Of a stretch of 36,402 nt of DNA, positions 16,293 through 24,788 are shown in pieces; the stretch's first letter is position 1; every line of letters begins with the position of its first letter. The DNA comes from CBDCME01 sp965218865 (GTDB lineage Bacteria > Pseudomonadota > Alphaproteobacteria > JAAXGF01). The stretch spans positions 1 to 36,402 of the forward strand of contig CBDCME010000082.1 of the NCBI GenBank assembly GCA_965218865.1. The letters are read 5' to 3'. Below the pieces are notes generated by a model. That model searched no databases. It was given only the letters and a program-made list of their open reading frames with translations, and was not told where the DNA came from. The position numbers and the translations under genes were made by a program.

Positions 16293-16495
16293 TGGGCGGG
16301 AATGGACACGTTGGCCGGCGCGCGTCCCGTACGCTGGGAGTTTTTGTTTAGCCTCCGGGATTCTGTGTAACACCTTCGGGGAATTGTTACCGACGATCAA
16401 AGGCCATATCGTGATCGTGCGTTTTACGTCTGGGACCGATTCTCCTCCCCCGCTTATGGATCGGCGACGGTAGTGCATTTTCTTCCTGACACTAA

Positions 16496-16519
16496 CCCCG
16501 CTTCGGCGGGGATTTTTTT
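16496..16519 (+). terminator. Intrinsic terminator
   Basis: A perfect stem CCCCGC/GCGGGG with loop TTCG is followed by ATTTTTTT. It ends the transcript of the plus-strand hypothetical gene, about 200 bases after its stop; that gap holds nothing recognisable. Confidence 0.82.
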
Positions 16520-16532
16520 GGTTCGTTGCTAC

Positions 16533-16599
16533 GTTCGGTGCCTAATTCGGTGCTAAATTTGGAATTTCAAAGGTTGGCTGATATCATGACAGGGCCTAA
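16533..16599. repeat. att-like direct repeat, right copy
   Basis: TTCGGTGCCTAA and TTCGGTGCTAAATTTGGAAT are followed by GGTTGGCTGATATCATGAC and AGGGCCTAA. It is the uninterrupted counterpart of the left copy. IS630 copy c begins right after it and may have replaced the natural right flank. Confidence 0.5.
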
Positions 16600-17763
16600 T
16601 ACCAACCGCCCTTAACATTGACTTGTGCGAGCCCACGCTCTGAGGCCGATGGACATGATCTTCCAAGGTCGGTCAGGTTGTTCCAGGCTTGGCAAGAGGC
16701 CTCGACGATGGCTTCATAGGAGTCGAAGACACGATTGGAGAGCCAGTTCTGGCGGAGGTATTGCCAGACATTTTCGGCGGGATTGAGCTCCGGGGACTTG
16801 GGTGGCAAAGGCACGAGGGAGATGTTCTCCGGGATGCCGAGTTTGGCAGTGGTGTGCCATGCGGCTTGGTCGAGCAGCACGACGGCATGGGCGTTTGGGG
16901 CAACGGCCCGGCTGATTTCCTCGAGATGCAGGTCCATGGCTTCAGTATTGGCGCGCGGCATGACCAGCGCCGCGCCCTCACCGCGCTCGGGGCAGATGGC
17001 GCCGAAGAGATACGCCGAAGAGGTCCGTAGGTCCTTGACCTGGCGCGGGCGCGATCCCTTTGGGGCCCACTGGCGCACCAGGCTGTTCTTCTGGCCGACG
17101 CGCATTTCATCTTGAAACCAAACCTCGATGGGCGTGTCCGGTGGCTGTGCCGCTACGATTTTCGCCAAGTGTTCGGGAAAACTTTTTTTTAAATTCCTCC
17201 TGTGCCCGCGCATCCTGGCCGACGTGGCGCGGGCGCGCGGAAATATGCGAGAACCCGAGCGCGGCCAGCAGCTTGCCGACGCTCCGCTCGTGATAGTCCA
17301 CGCCGAAGCGCGTTCGGATCAGTTGCTTGAGATCGATGCAGCGCCAGCGCACGACCCCATCCCGTTCGGGATCGGGACCGGCCTCGATAGCCCGCGAAAG
17401 CGCCGCCATTTGCGACGGCGTCAACCGACGCAACGCCCCGTTCGGCTTGCGGTCGATCAGACCGGCCGGACCTCCCGCGTTGAACCGGTGAACCCAGTCC
17501 CGCAACGTCTGCCGATCCATGCCGCCAATACCCGCCGCGCACGCTCGATCCATCCCATCGTAGATGGCCGCCATCGACAAAAGCCGTCGCGCCTGGTTCC
17601 CATCATCGCTCCGTGCCGCAAGAACACGGACTCTTTCAGCATCAAAGTCGTTTCGCAAGGGAATCGTTGGCATTGAACACACTCCCTTGTTGCCAACAAC
17701 CTTGAATCACACAAAACCTGGCGTGTAAACCTTTGCGCGAGTCAAACTCTGGGGCGGTTGGTA
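16600..17763 (-). mobile_element. IS630-family element (type 1), copy c, 4-bp deletion
   Basis: It is 1164 bp, four bases shorter than the others, because GGTC is missing near 16670. It is flanked by TAA at 16597-16599 and 17764-17766. The right flank continues GTA and then IS5 copy 2. Confidence 0.92.
16612..17673 (-). pseudogene. IS630-family transposase, C-terminus frameshifted (copy c)
   Basis: It is identical in plan to copy b (two frames joined at an A8 tract), with all DDE residues. The 4-bp deletion changes the last residues after AWNNLTD, so the normal ending QPWKIMSIGLRAWDRTSQC is replaced and the frame runs out of the element to 16596. The catalytic core is untouched, so activity cannot be excluded. 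Confidence 0.85.
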
Positions 17764-17769
17764 TAAGTA

Positions 17770-19335
17770 GTCGTCCGTGAAGAACCCTGATTTCAATCTG
17801 AAGCGGCGATTGGGTTTGCGGTGGGGTGCGAGATGTCGCTGAGGAGCGCGGCCAGGATTTGGACAAACAAACGCCTCAGCCATTTGAAGACAAGGCGGTA
17901 GTTGTAGCCGGCGCCGGCGAGGATGGCGTTGATCTTGTCGCCGTCGCGGCCTTTGAGGAAGTTGCGCCCCAGCCTGCCATCGCTCTTGAGATGTCCGATC
18001 ACGGCCTCGACGGCGGAGCGCCGCCTGAGCTCCTTCTTGATCGTCGGCGTGATGCCGCGTTTCTGGCCTGATCTAAAGACGCGGTGTTTGTTGGGGTAAT
18101 AGTGGCCCTGGTATCCCTTGTCGACATAGATGCGCTCGGCCGATATCCCCGTCCAGCGTTCCATCTCTTCGATCACCTGCCTCAAGGTGTGGCCATCATA
18201 GGGATTGCCGTGGAAGGCCTTGACGTGGGCGACGAACTGGCCGCCGGGGGGGCGGGAATTGGTCGCCGCCACGGAGACCTTGCAGCCGAACTCGTACGGC
18301 TTGTGCGCCTTCCCTTTGCCGATGCATTCGACCTCGGGCGCGTGGAGCGAATAGACCTTGGGCAAGGGGTCGCGCCGCTTCTGGGTCGACACCCGCTCGG
18401 CCAGCCACAAGGGGCGGCGGAAGGGATCCCGTAGGCTCTCCTCCTGGGCCGTCTTGCGGCGGATGTCGCGGACGGTGCGCCCGAGATAGGTCTTGAGCTT
18501 GCGCAGGGCCTTGTTGGCCCGCTTGTGCTGTTTGGCATGGCGGTAGCGGCCTTGCATGATCAACGCCCTCTTGCCCAGGCGGGTATAGGACTGACGCAGG
18601 GCAATGCCGTGCTCCCGTGCCAGTCGCACCAGCCGCTCGCGGGCTCGTTGCATCAGTTTGGCGTCGGTCGGAAAGGCAATCGCCTTCTCTTGTACGGTGG
18701 TGTCCACCGTCACCCGCTCGAGGTCCTTCTCCCGCAGCGCCCCCACCCGGTGGGCCACGGCCAGGCTCTCCTGGAATACCTTCTCCAAACCTTCCGGCCC
18801 GATCCGGTCCCGCCACCGGGTCATCGACGAGCGCTCCATGGGCAGCTCATGCTGAAAGTACTCTTCGCCGCAGAAGCACTGGAAGTATGGGTCGTAGACC
18901 CAGCGCTCGCAGACCTCCTCATCCGAGAGATCGAACATATGCTTGAGGATGTGCAGCCCAACCATCAACCGCGTCGGGACCCCCGGCCGACCCTCCTCCG
19001 AATACAAGGCTTCATAGGTCTCGTCGAAGAAAGTCCACGCGATCCGGCCCCCCAACACCACCAACTCGTGGCGCAGGTTGATGATGTTTTCGAACCGCGA
19101 GCGGAACAGGTCCTCTATTCCCGATGACACCTTGCGCGATGGCTTCATCACAGTTCTCCAATCCCAATCGACGGGAGCAGAGAATCACGTTCCGCAACGG
19201 AAGGGAATCCCCAAAATCAATTATTTCAAATCACAAGCTTTTCAGGCCCAAAACCCGTTTTCTTGCAAATCCGATTACTTCGCCAAACCGAAAGAGCTAC
19301 CAACATCAGCCGCTTACGCGTTCTTCACGGGCGAC
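17770..19335 (-). mobile_element. IS5-family element, copy 2 (mismatched flanks)
   Basis: The copy is full length, 1566 bp. The left flank is ATAAGTA (end of IS630 c plus GTA); the right flank is GAATTGG. There is no duplication. The transposon right end is followed by TACTTATACC, the same junction sequence as at copy 4. Confidence 0.92.
17793..19148 (-). CDS. IS5-family transposase, copy 2
   Basis: This is a 451-residue copy of the transposase at 1854 with all catalytic residues. It differs at a few positions: PTDAKL instead of PTAAKL, RDPFRRP instead of RDTFRRP, and GHYYPN instead of GHDYPN next to the second catalytic Asp. The Asp-to-Tyr change, seven residues after D344, could affect function. 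Confidence 0.92.
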   Translation of the reverse strand: MKPSRKVSSGIEDLFRSRFENIINLRHELVVLGGRIAWTFFDETYEALYSEEGRPGVPTRLMVGLHILKHMFDLSDEEVCERWVYDPYFQCFCGEEYFQHELPMERSSMTRWRDRIGPEGLEKVFQESLAVAHRVGALREKDLERVTVDTTVQEKAIAFPTDAKLMQRARERLVRLAREHGIALRQSYTRLGKRALIMQGRYRHAKQHKRANKALRKLKTYLGRTVRDIRRKTAQEESLRDPFRRPLWLAERVSTQKRRDPLPKVYSLHAPEVECIGKGKAHKPYEFGCKVSVAATNSRPPGGQFVAHVKAFHGNPYDGHTLRQVIEEMERWTGISAERIYVDKGYQGHYYPNKHRVFRSGQKRGITPTIKKELRRRSAVEAVIGHLKSDGRLGRNFLKGRDGDKINAILAGAGYNYRLVFKWLRRLFVQILAALLSDISHPTANPIAASD

Positions 19336-19669
19336 GAATTGGATTTCGGGCCGGTCGTTCTGGATTCCACCGTGACACAACTTCGGCCGAATCGAACTAT
19401 TCGCCGTGTTTTTCCTTGATATGGTGTTCCAAGTGCGTCATTTCACGGCTCAAGAAGAAATCAAGCACGGTTCTGATGATGACGATCATGCCCAACTCGA
19501 TCAAATGATCAAGATCGGTGTTGATCACGGTCTCGATGATATCCTCACCGACCATGAACTCGAGGCCGATCAGAATATAGGTCCCCAAAGTCAGCCGAAC
19601 ATGATCCGTGGTGTATTTGTCGCCAAAAATACTTCGAATGTATTTGTATACCCCTAGTGCCGCGCCGAT

Positions 19670-21122
19670 GGCGATGTCCCATGCTCTGTTGAAAAAGGCG
19701 AGGCAGGCATGGTTGGGCTTCGAGGCTAGGCGGCCTCTTTGATGGTTTCAATGGCGCTTTTCGCTTTTGCCTTTTTCACGTGATCCTCGAGGGCAGCTCT
19801 GAGGATGGGGAGTTGCCGGTAGGCCTTGAGGCGACGGAGGTCTTTTGGGCTTCCAGGAGGCCGGCGGCGGTCCATCGCAAGGCCATCTCGGCGTTGCGCC
19901 AGCGCTTGACATTGTGCTGCACCATCCTGACCGTTCCCAAGGCATTCTCGATGGCATTGGTGCAGGCCAAGGAGCGCCTGAGCTTGGGCGGCAGGCCCAA
20001 GCGGATCACGGTGAGGATCTCATCCAGGCCCTCCAGGATGGAAGCCGAAACGCCGGGGGCCTCGGTCTCCAGGCGGCGCGCCAGGTTCTTCATGAGGCGT
20101 TCGGCCTCGGCATCGTCTTGGTCCCAGGCTTGCCTGAGCGCCTTCTTGACGCCGGCATGAAGGCTTTCGTCGAGGCGCTCGATGATGTTGCGGCCCTTGT
20201 GGACCTGGCAGCGCTGGAGGGCGGCCACCGGCCTGAAGGTCCGCTTGATCGCCTTGGAGAACGCCTTGGCGCCGTCGACGATGAAGAGCCGGGGCACTTC
20301 CGGGTCGAGGCCGCGGGCGGTCAGGTTGTCGAGCAGCGCCTGCACCGTGGCGGCATTCTCCGTGGCACCTTCGGCCAGGCCTAGAACATGCTTCTCGCCC
20401 GCGCCGTCGATGCCAATAGCTGCCAGCAACACGTGATCGCCGACGTGCAGCCCGTCGATCTGGATGACCAGGAGATCGAGATCCGAAAGGTCGCTGGCCA
20501 GGAAGGCCTTCAGCTTCTTGCGCGTCATGGCCACGAAGCGCCGCGAGACCGCGGACTTCGAGGTCGCATCGCCCGCGCGTGCCGGCAAGTCGCCGCTGGC
20601 CTCGCCGGGCAGGCGCACGGCGCGCGCGTACTTGCGGGTCGAAACCGTAAGCAGCATGATGTTCATCGCCCAGGACTGCAAAAGCGCCGGGTCCGAGAGC
20701 AACTCCCAGCTCGGCAAGCTCATCTCCTTGCCCGCAAGATCGCGCACCCGCGGGCGCGTCAGCTTCACCTTGCCCCCGTGATAGGCAATCTCGCTCTGGG
20801 TTGTCCCCCAGCGATGGCCCTGCCGCTCGGCCGTGCGGGCGTGGCGCGCTCCGCAGAGCACCTCGCTATCCTCGTCCAGCATCTCGCCCAGGGTCTCCAC
20901 CCCGGCCAACAGGCAAAAGCGATCCACGCTCATGCGCAGATCATCAAAAGCCTCCGGCAAGGCCGGCGGCAACAGCGGAAGCGGGATCTCCAACAGTTTC
21001 GAACGGCGGCTGTTCCGTGTAGTCTTGGTCATGGCGTCGTTCTCCTTGATGGATTCAACACCCAGAGCCTAACGGGCGAATGACGCCTACCTCACTTTTT
21101 CAACATCAGCCGGGACATTGCC
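19670..21122 (-). mobile_element. IS256-family element, copy 2
   Basis: The element is 1453 bp and has the same ends as copy 1. It is flanked by a perfect 8-bp duplication, GCGCCGAT, at 19662-19669 and 21123-21130. It is inserted in the DUF1622 gene. Confidence 0.94.
19776..21032 (-). CDS. IS256-family transposase, copy 2
   Basis: The 418-residue copy lacks one Lys (DDAEAERLM instead of DDAEKAERLM) and has minor substitutions (SRRSKLL, YARAVRL, RTFRPVA). The catalytic triad is intact. As in copy 1, the conserved C-terminus (DLRRLKAYRQLPILRAALED to IETIKEAA) is in the -1 frame after CAAAAG. Here that frame ends in a proper TAG at about 19730. Confidence 0.9.
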   Translation of the reverse strand: MTKTTRNSRRSKLLEIPLPLLPPALPEAFDDLRMSVDRFCLLAGVETLGEMLDEDSEVLCGARHARTAERQGHRWGTTQSEIAYHGGKVKLTRPRVRDLAGKEMSLPSWELLSDPALLQSWAMNIMLLTVSTRKYARAVRLPGEASGDLPARAGDATSKSAVSRRFVAMTRKKLKAFLASDLSDLDLLVIQIDGLHVGDHVLLAAIGIDGAGEKHVLGLAEGATENAATVQALLDNLTARGLDPEVPRLFIVDGAKAFSKAIKRTFRPVAALQRCQVHKGRNIIERLDESLHAGVKKALRQAWDQDDAEAERLMKNLARRLETEAPGVSASILEGLDEILTVIRLGLPPKLRRSLACTNAIENALGTVRMVQHNVKRWRNAEMALRWTAAGLLEAQKTSVASRPTGNSPSSELPSRIT

Positions 21123-21164
21123 GCGCCGATCACAATAAACGCGATACCGACAAACCCTATAATA

Positions 21165-22730
21165 GTCGCCCGTGAAGAACGCGTAAGCGGCTGATGTTGG
21201 TAGTTCTTTCGGTTTGGCGAAGTAATCGGATTTGCAAGAAAACGGGTTTTGGGCCTGAAAAGCTTGTGATTTGAAATAATTGATTTTGGGGATTCCCTTC
21301 CGTTGCGGAACGTGATTCTCTGCTCCCGTCGATTGGGATTGGAGAACTGTGATGAAGCCATCGCGCAAGGTGTCATCGGGAATAGAGGACCTGTTCCGCT
21401 CGCGGTTCGAAAACATCATCAACCTGCGCCACGAGTTGGTGGTGTTGGGGGGCCGGATCGCGTGGACTTTCTTCGACGAGACCTATGAAGCCTTGTATTC
21501 GGAGGAGGGTCGGCCGGGGGTCCCGACGCGGTTGATGGTTGGGCTGCACATCCTCAAGCATATGTTCGATCTCTCGGATGAGGAGGTCTGCGAGCGCTGG
21601 GTCTACGACCCATACTTCCAGTGCTTCTGCGGCGAAGAGTACTTTCAGCATGAGCTGCCCATGGAGCGCTCGTCGATGACCCGGTGGCGGGACCGGATCG
21701 GGCCGGAAGGTTTGGAGAAGGTATTCCAGGAGAGCCTGGCCGTGGCCCACCGGGTGGGGGCGCTGCGGGAGAAGGACCTCGAGCGGGTGACGGTGGACAC
21801 CACCGTACAAGAGAAGGCGATTGCCTTTCCGACCGACGCCAAACTGATGCAACGAGCCCGCGAGCGGCTGGTGCGACTGGCACGGGAGCACGGCATTGCC
21901 CTGCGTCAGTCCTATACCCGCCTGGGCAAGAGGGCGTTGATCATGCAAGGCCGCTACCGCCATGCCAAACAGCACAAGCGGGCCAACAAGGCCCTGCGCA
22001 AGCTCAAGACCTATCTCGGGCGCACCGTCCGCGACATCCGCCGCAAGACGGCCCAGGAGGAGAGCCTACGGGATACCTTCCGCCGCCCCTTGTGGCTGGC
22101 CGAGCGGGTGTCGACCCAGAAGCGGCGCGACCCCTTGCCCAAGGTCTATTCGCTCCACGCGCCCGAGGTCGAATGCATCGGCAAAGGGAAGGCGCACAAG
22201 CCGTACGAGTTCGGCTGCAAGGTCTCCGTGGCGGCGACCAATTCCCGCCCCCCCGGCGGCCAGTTCGTCGCCCACGTCAAGGCCTTCCACGGCAATCCCT
22301 ATGATGGCCACACCTTGAGGCAGGTGATCGAAGAGATGGAACGCTGGACGGGGATATCGGCCGAGCGCATCTATGTCGACAAGGGATACCAGGGCCACGA
22401 TTACCCCAACAAACACCGCGTCTTTAGATCAGGCCAGAAACGCGGCATCACGCCGACGATCAAGAAGGAGCCCAGGCGGCGCTCCGCCGTCGAGGCCGTG
22501 ATCGGACATCTCAAGAGCGATGGCAGGCTGGGGCGCAACTTCCTCAAAGGCCGCGACGGCGACAAGATCAACGCCATCCTCGCCGGCGCCGGCTACAACT
22601 ACCGCCTTGTCCTCAAATGGCTGAGGCGTTTGTTTGTCCAAATCCTGGCCGCGCTCCTCAGCGACATCTCGCACCCCACCGCAAACCCAATCGCCGCTTC
22701 AGCTTGAAATCAGGGTTCTTCACGGACGAC
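21165..22730 (+). mobile_element. IS5-family element, copy 3, with target duplication
   Basis: The 1566-bp copy is flanked by TATAATA at 21158-21164 and 22731-22737. Removing the element and one 7-mer restores the DUF1622 frame (SIIGFVG), which fixes the ends of this IS5 family. Confidence 0.94.
21352..22707 (+). CDS. IS5-family transposase, copy 3
   Basis: This 451-residue copy carries all three catalytic residues. It differs from copy 1 by PTDAKL, TNSRPPG and KKEPRRRS (Leu to Pro at about 374), the last in the segment just before the catalytic Glu. Otherwise it is intact. Confidence 0.92.
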   Translation: MKPSRKVSSGIEDLFRSRFENIINLRHELVVLGGRIAWTFFDETYEALYSEEGRPGVPTRLMVGLHILKHMFDLSDEEVCERWVYDPYFQCFCGEEYFQHELPMERSSMTRWRDRIGPEGLEKVFQESLAVAHRVGALREKDLERVTVDTTVQEKAIAFPTDAKLMQRARERLVRLAREHGIALRQSYTRLGKRALIMQGRYRHAKQHKRANKALRKLKTYLGRTVRDIRRKTAQEESLRDTFRRPLWLAERVSTQKRRDPLPKVYSLHAPEVECIGKGKAHKPYEFGCKVSVAATNSRPPGGQFVAHVKAFHGNPYDGHTLRQVIEEMERWTGISAERIYVDKGYQGHDYPNKHRVFRSGQKRGITPTIKKEPRRRSAVEAVIGHLKSDGRLGRNFLKGRDGDKINAILAGAGYNYRLVLKWLRRLFVQILAALLSDISHPTANPIAASA

Positions 22731-23005
22731 TATAATAGAGGCAACAACCTCGATCACCTCGTGGATCAGATTAGGATGGGATGGGATACCGATTCCGTTC
22801 CCCCGATCAAAATAAATTCTGGCATCAAATCCACCCCCCCAAAACGGGGATCCGCAAGTCGTTTCATCCCCGATTCGAAAAACGATAGCACAGGTACCGG
22901 TTAAGGTCGATGTTGATGACGGAATTTGCCAGGCCGTGGTTCGCCGCGGACCGGAGCTGTCGCAGGTGTGTTGGTGGCCACGAAGGATGGCGGGCGACGG
23001 CGCTC

Positions 23006-23893
23006 CTACGAAGCAAGGGGCGCGAGTTCGCCGGCCGGCGAAATGTAATCGGCGCGCACGGCCCGAATCATCCGAAAGCCCGGAAGCTGCTTGTAGATCA
23101 CGCCGGTGAGGCGCCACGTTGGGGATTCCTTTCCATCGTCGAGCGCGATCAAGGGCGCTCCGCTCATACCGCTAAGGTCATGATCGCGGGATACCGAAGG
23201 GTCGGCCCGAGGTGGATCACGAAAATGCGCCCCTTCGAACCGGCAATAGATGTCCCGATCCGTCACGCTCATCGCCCTAAGAGCCTCCGAATAGATGCCC
23301 CAATCGATATCCCGGGGCGATTTGAAACACCGATCGCGTCGGGGAAATCCGGCGAAGAGGACTCCCGTGCCCTCATCCGGTGGCGTCGGGGGCCAGGCTC
23401 GTTGTCGTCCGCCGAGAATGAATCTTCCCAGGCGATGCATGGCGTTTTTCGAGACCCTGAAGGTTGCGATGTCGGGATAGTTTGGCCGATTGTCTTGGAA
23501 ATCGATGAGATGGTCGGAGAGATCGAAATCAAAATTCGAAAGCCGACAGACCGCCGGGCCGTAGCGCGCCTTATCGGCCAGAAATGCTTCGTAAACGTGG
23601 CTGGCCGTCACCGCGAATGGGCCTTCCCCCGCGTCGAGGAAGAACATCGTTCCGTTTTTGACGGTCGGATTTCCCTGGTTGTCGGGGATGCACCAGAATA
23701 GGGGAGTCACGCATTTGGCGGCAAATGCGCGAACCTTGCCCCCGAGTGTGCATGGCCCCGAATAGATGGAGCGGGTGCGTGAAAACGCAGTAATTTCGGA
23801 TATGCGTCGATGCCGAACCGATCTTGGATCTGTCTCATCGCGACTCCGGAACATACCAATCGTGCACCTGATTTGTGAAATCTGGTTTTTCAT
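23006..23893 (-). CDS. Trypsin-like serine protease domain protein
   Basis: In a 295-residue frame the chymotrypsin-fold triad is visible: H99 in PFAVTASHVYEAF, D141 in YPDIATFRVS, and S244 in DLSGMSGAPLIAL (a GxSGxP-type motif). This suggests a stress or surveillance protease related to trypsin-like peptidase domains found in bacterial multi-domain systems; the substrate is unknown. No signal peptide is seen, so it may be cytosolic. The start is uncertain: M14 (23854) has AGGTG upstream. Another frame beginning MRQIQDRFGIDAYPKLLRF at about 23840 looks more protein-like over the first 30 residues, so a frameshift near 23730 is possible. The gene stands alone. Confidence 0.72.
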   Translation of the reverse strand: MKNQISQIRCTIGMFRSRDETDPRSVRHRRISEITAFSRTRSIYSGPCTLGGKVRAFAAKCVTPLFWCIPDNQGNPTVKNGTMFFLDAGEGPFAVTASHVYEAFLADKARYGPAVCRLSNFDFDLSDHLIDFQDNRPNYPDIATFRVSKNAMHRLGRFILGGRQRAWPPTPPDEGTGVLFAGFPRRDRCFKSPRDIDWGIYSEALRAMSVTDRDIYCRFEGAHFRDPPRADPSVSRDHDLSGMSGAPLIALDDGKESPTWRLTGVIYKQLPGFRMIRAVRADYISPAGELAPLAS

Positions 23894-24139
23894 TGACGTA
23901 CGGTTTGACGGCGCGACCGAGCGGGACCTGGGCGCGACGAGGCATGACTTGAAATGTTGAAACCGAGCCGGCCGAAGGGTTATAGACCCTGAAAAGCCCT
24001 TACGGGAAGGCGAAAAGCATTCTCGAAGGGCCGCTCCGGCTGCTTGTTCAGTTCCGAGTCGTCCCGTGCTAGGCTAACGTTCGGGATAATAATGACAGGC
24101 GGGATTTTCGGAATGGTGACGTGAACCCGAGGATCGCAG
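23894..24139. other. Intergenic region with a possible promoter
   Basis: This region lies between the divergent protease gene and the small gene pair. TGCTAGGCT at about 24068-24076 resembles an extended -10 box for the rightward genes, but no -35 sequence is at a good distance. Nothing else was found. Confidence 0.3.
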
Positions 24140-24298
24140 ATGATCGGAAAAATTGTCGAGCCGCCCGTCGATTTCACGCGGCACTTCGCGGAGGAGTCCA
24201 TGAACGACTATCCAGGTCTCGATCCCGACCGCCACCTTGAACGTCACCGCGTCACGGGTTCATCCTTGCCGACAGAGCTATTCTCGGTCTCCCCATGA
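24140..24298 (+). CDS. Small hypothetical protein, first of a coupled pair
   Basis: The frame has 52 codons. It starts at an ATG with GAGG six bases upstream and reads MIGKIVEPPVDFTRHFAEES then MNDYPGLDPDRHLERHRVTG. Its TGA overlaps the ATG of the next gene (ATGA), a standard sign of translational coupling. It is acidic and His-rich, without a membrane segment. The function is unknown; the overlap and the good ribosome-binding site are the reasons to call it real. Confidence 0.5.
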   Translation: MIGKIVEPPVDFTRHFAEESMNDYPGLDPDRHLERHRVTGSSLPTELFSVSP

Positions 24299-24600
24299 AA
24301 AACCTCGCCATCCTGACCGTTGTCGGCCTGCTGGTGATAGGACTGATCGTCTGGTGTAGTACGGAAGAAACCCGAATGAAGCTCCCCGTCGCCAATTACG
24401 AAACCGTGGAGATCAACGTCTACCTTCGCCAGGAAAAGGGGAAACATACCTATGTGGGGCAGGTCACGGGTGTGAGTGCCTGCCATGAATTGGCGGAATC
24501 GTTCATGCAGGAAAAAGATCTCTTCCAGGTGGCCGAGGAATGGGATCTCATCTGCTGCACGATCCGGCATAAATCCCATTGCTATGAACAAATAAAATAA
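24295..24600 (+). CDS. Small membrane-anchored protein, second of the pair
   Basis: The protein has 101 residues. The N-terminus is one hydrophobic segment (MKNLAILTVVGLLVIGLIVW) followed by Cys, so it is either a signal anchor or a poorly matching lipoprotein signal. The rest is soluble (NYETVEINVYLRQEKGKHTY and ACHELAESFMQEKDLFQVAE) with several cysteines (ACHE, LICCTI, HCYE) that could form disulfides in the periplasm. Translation is likely coupled to the 52-codon gene before it. No family is recognised. Confidence 0.6.
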   Translation: MKNLAILTVVGLLVIGLIVWCSTEETRMKLPVANYETVEINVYLRQEKGKHTYVGQVTGVSACHELAESFMQEKDLFQVAEEWDLICCTIRHKSHCYEQIK

Positions 24601-24651
24601 AATATCCAATCGCGTACAGTATTTACGTGAATTTCGAGAATATTAGTGTCT

Positions 24652-24780
24652 TCTCGAAAATGCGCGGCAGCGCATTTTTTGCGTCTGTTCCAGCCCTCTC
24701 CCCCTCCCGGCCACCCACGAGAGGTTGCTGATATGGGTGGCCGGGAGGGGGAGAGGGCCGGCGCCGCGCATTTTCGAACG
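24652..24780. repeat. MITE-like palindromic repeat, family A copy 3
   Basis: It has ends TCTCGAAAATGCGCGG and CGCGCATTTTCGAACG, which are the best-matched ends of the three copies, and the same central inverted repeat. Its right end is eight bases from IS5 copy 4. Confidence 0.8.
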
Positions 24781-24788
24781 GATACCGA

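Larger units (their letters stand above)
19397..22757 (-). pseudogene. DUF1622 membrane protein, split by IS256 and IS5
   Basis: Three minus-strand pieces, 22738-22757, 21131-21164 and 19397-19669, join in frame after removing IS5 copy 3 and IS256 copy 2 with one duplication each. The result is about 108 residues: VIEVVASIIGFVGIAFIVIG, then AALGVYKYIRSIFGDKY, then TLGTYILIGLEFMVGEDIIE and LGMIVIIRTVLDFFLSREM. This matches DUF1622, a small family of inner-membrane proteins with about three hydrophobic helices and unknown function. The start is uncertain; GTG at 22757 is the best in-frame candidate. Before the insertions the gene seems to have been intact. Confidence 0.82.

Noticed and set aside
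24244..24609. A 121-codon minus-strand frame opposite the coupled small genes
   Set aside because: It is a mirror of the plus-strand genes, which have a ribosome-binding site and an ATGA overlap.
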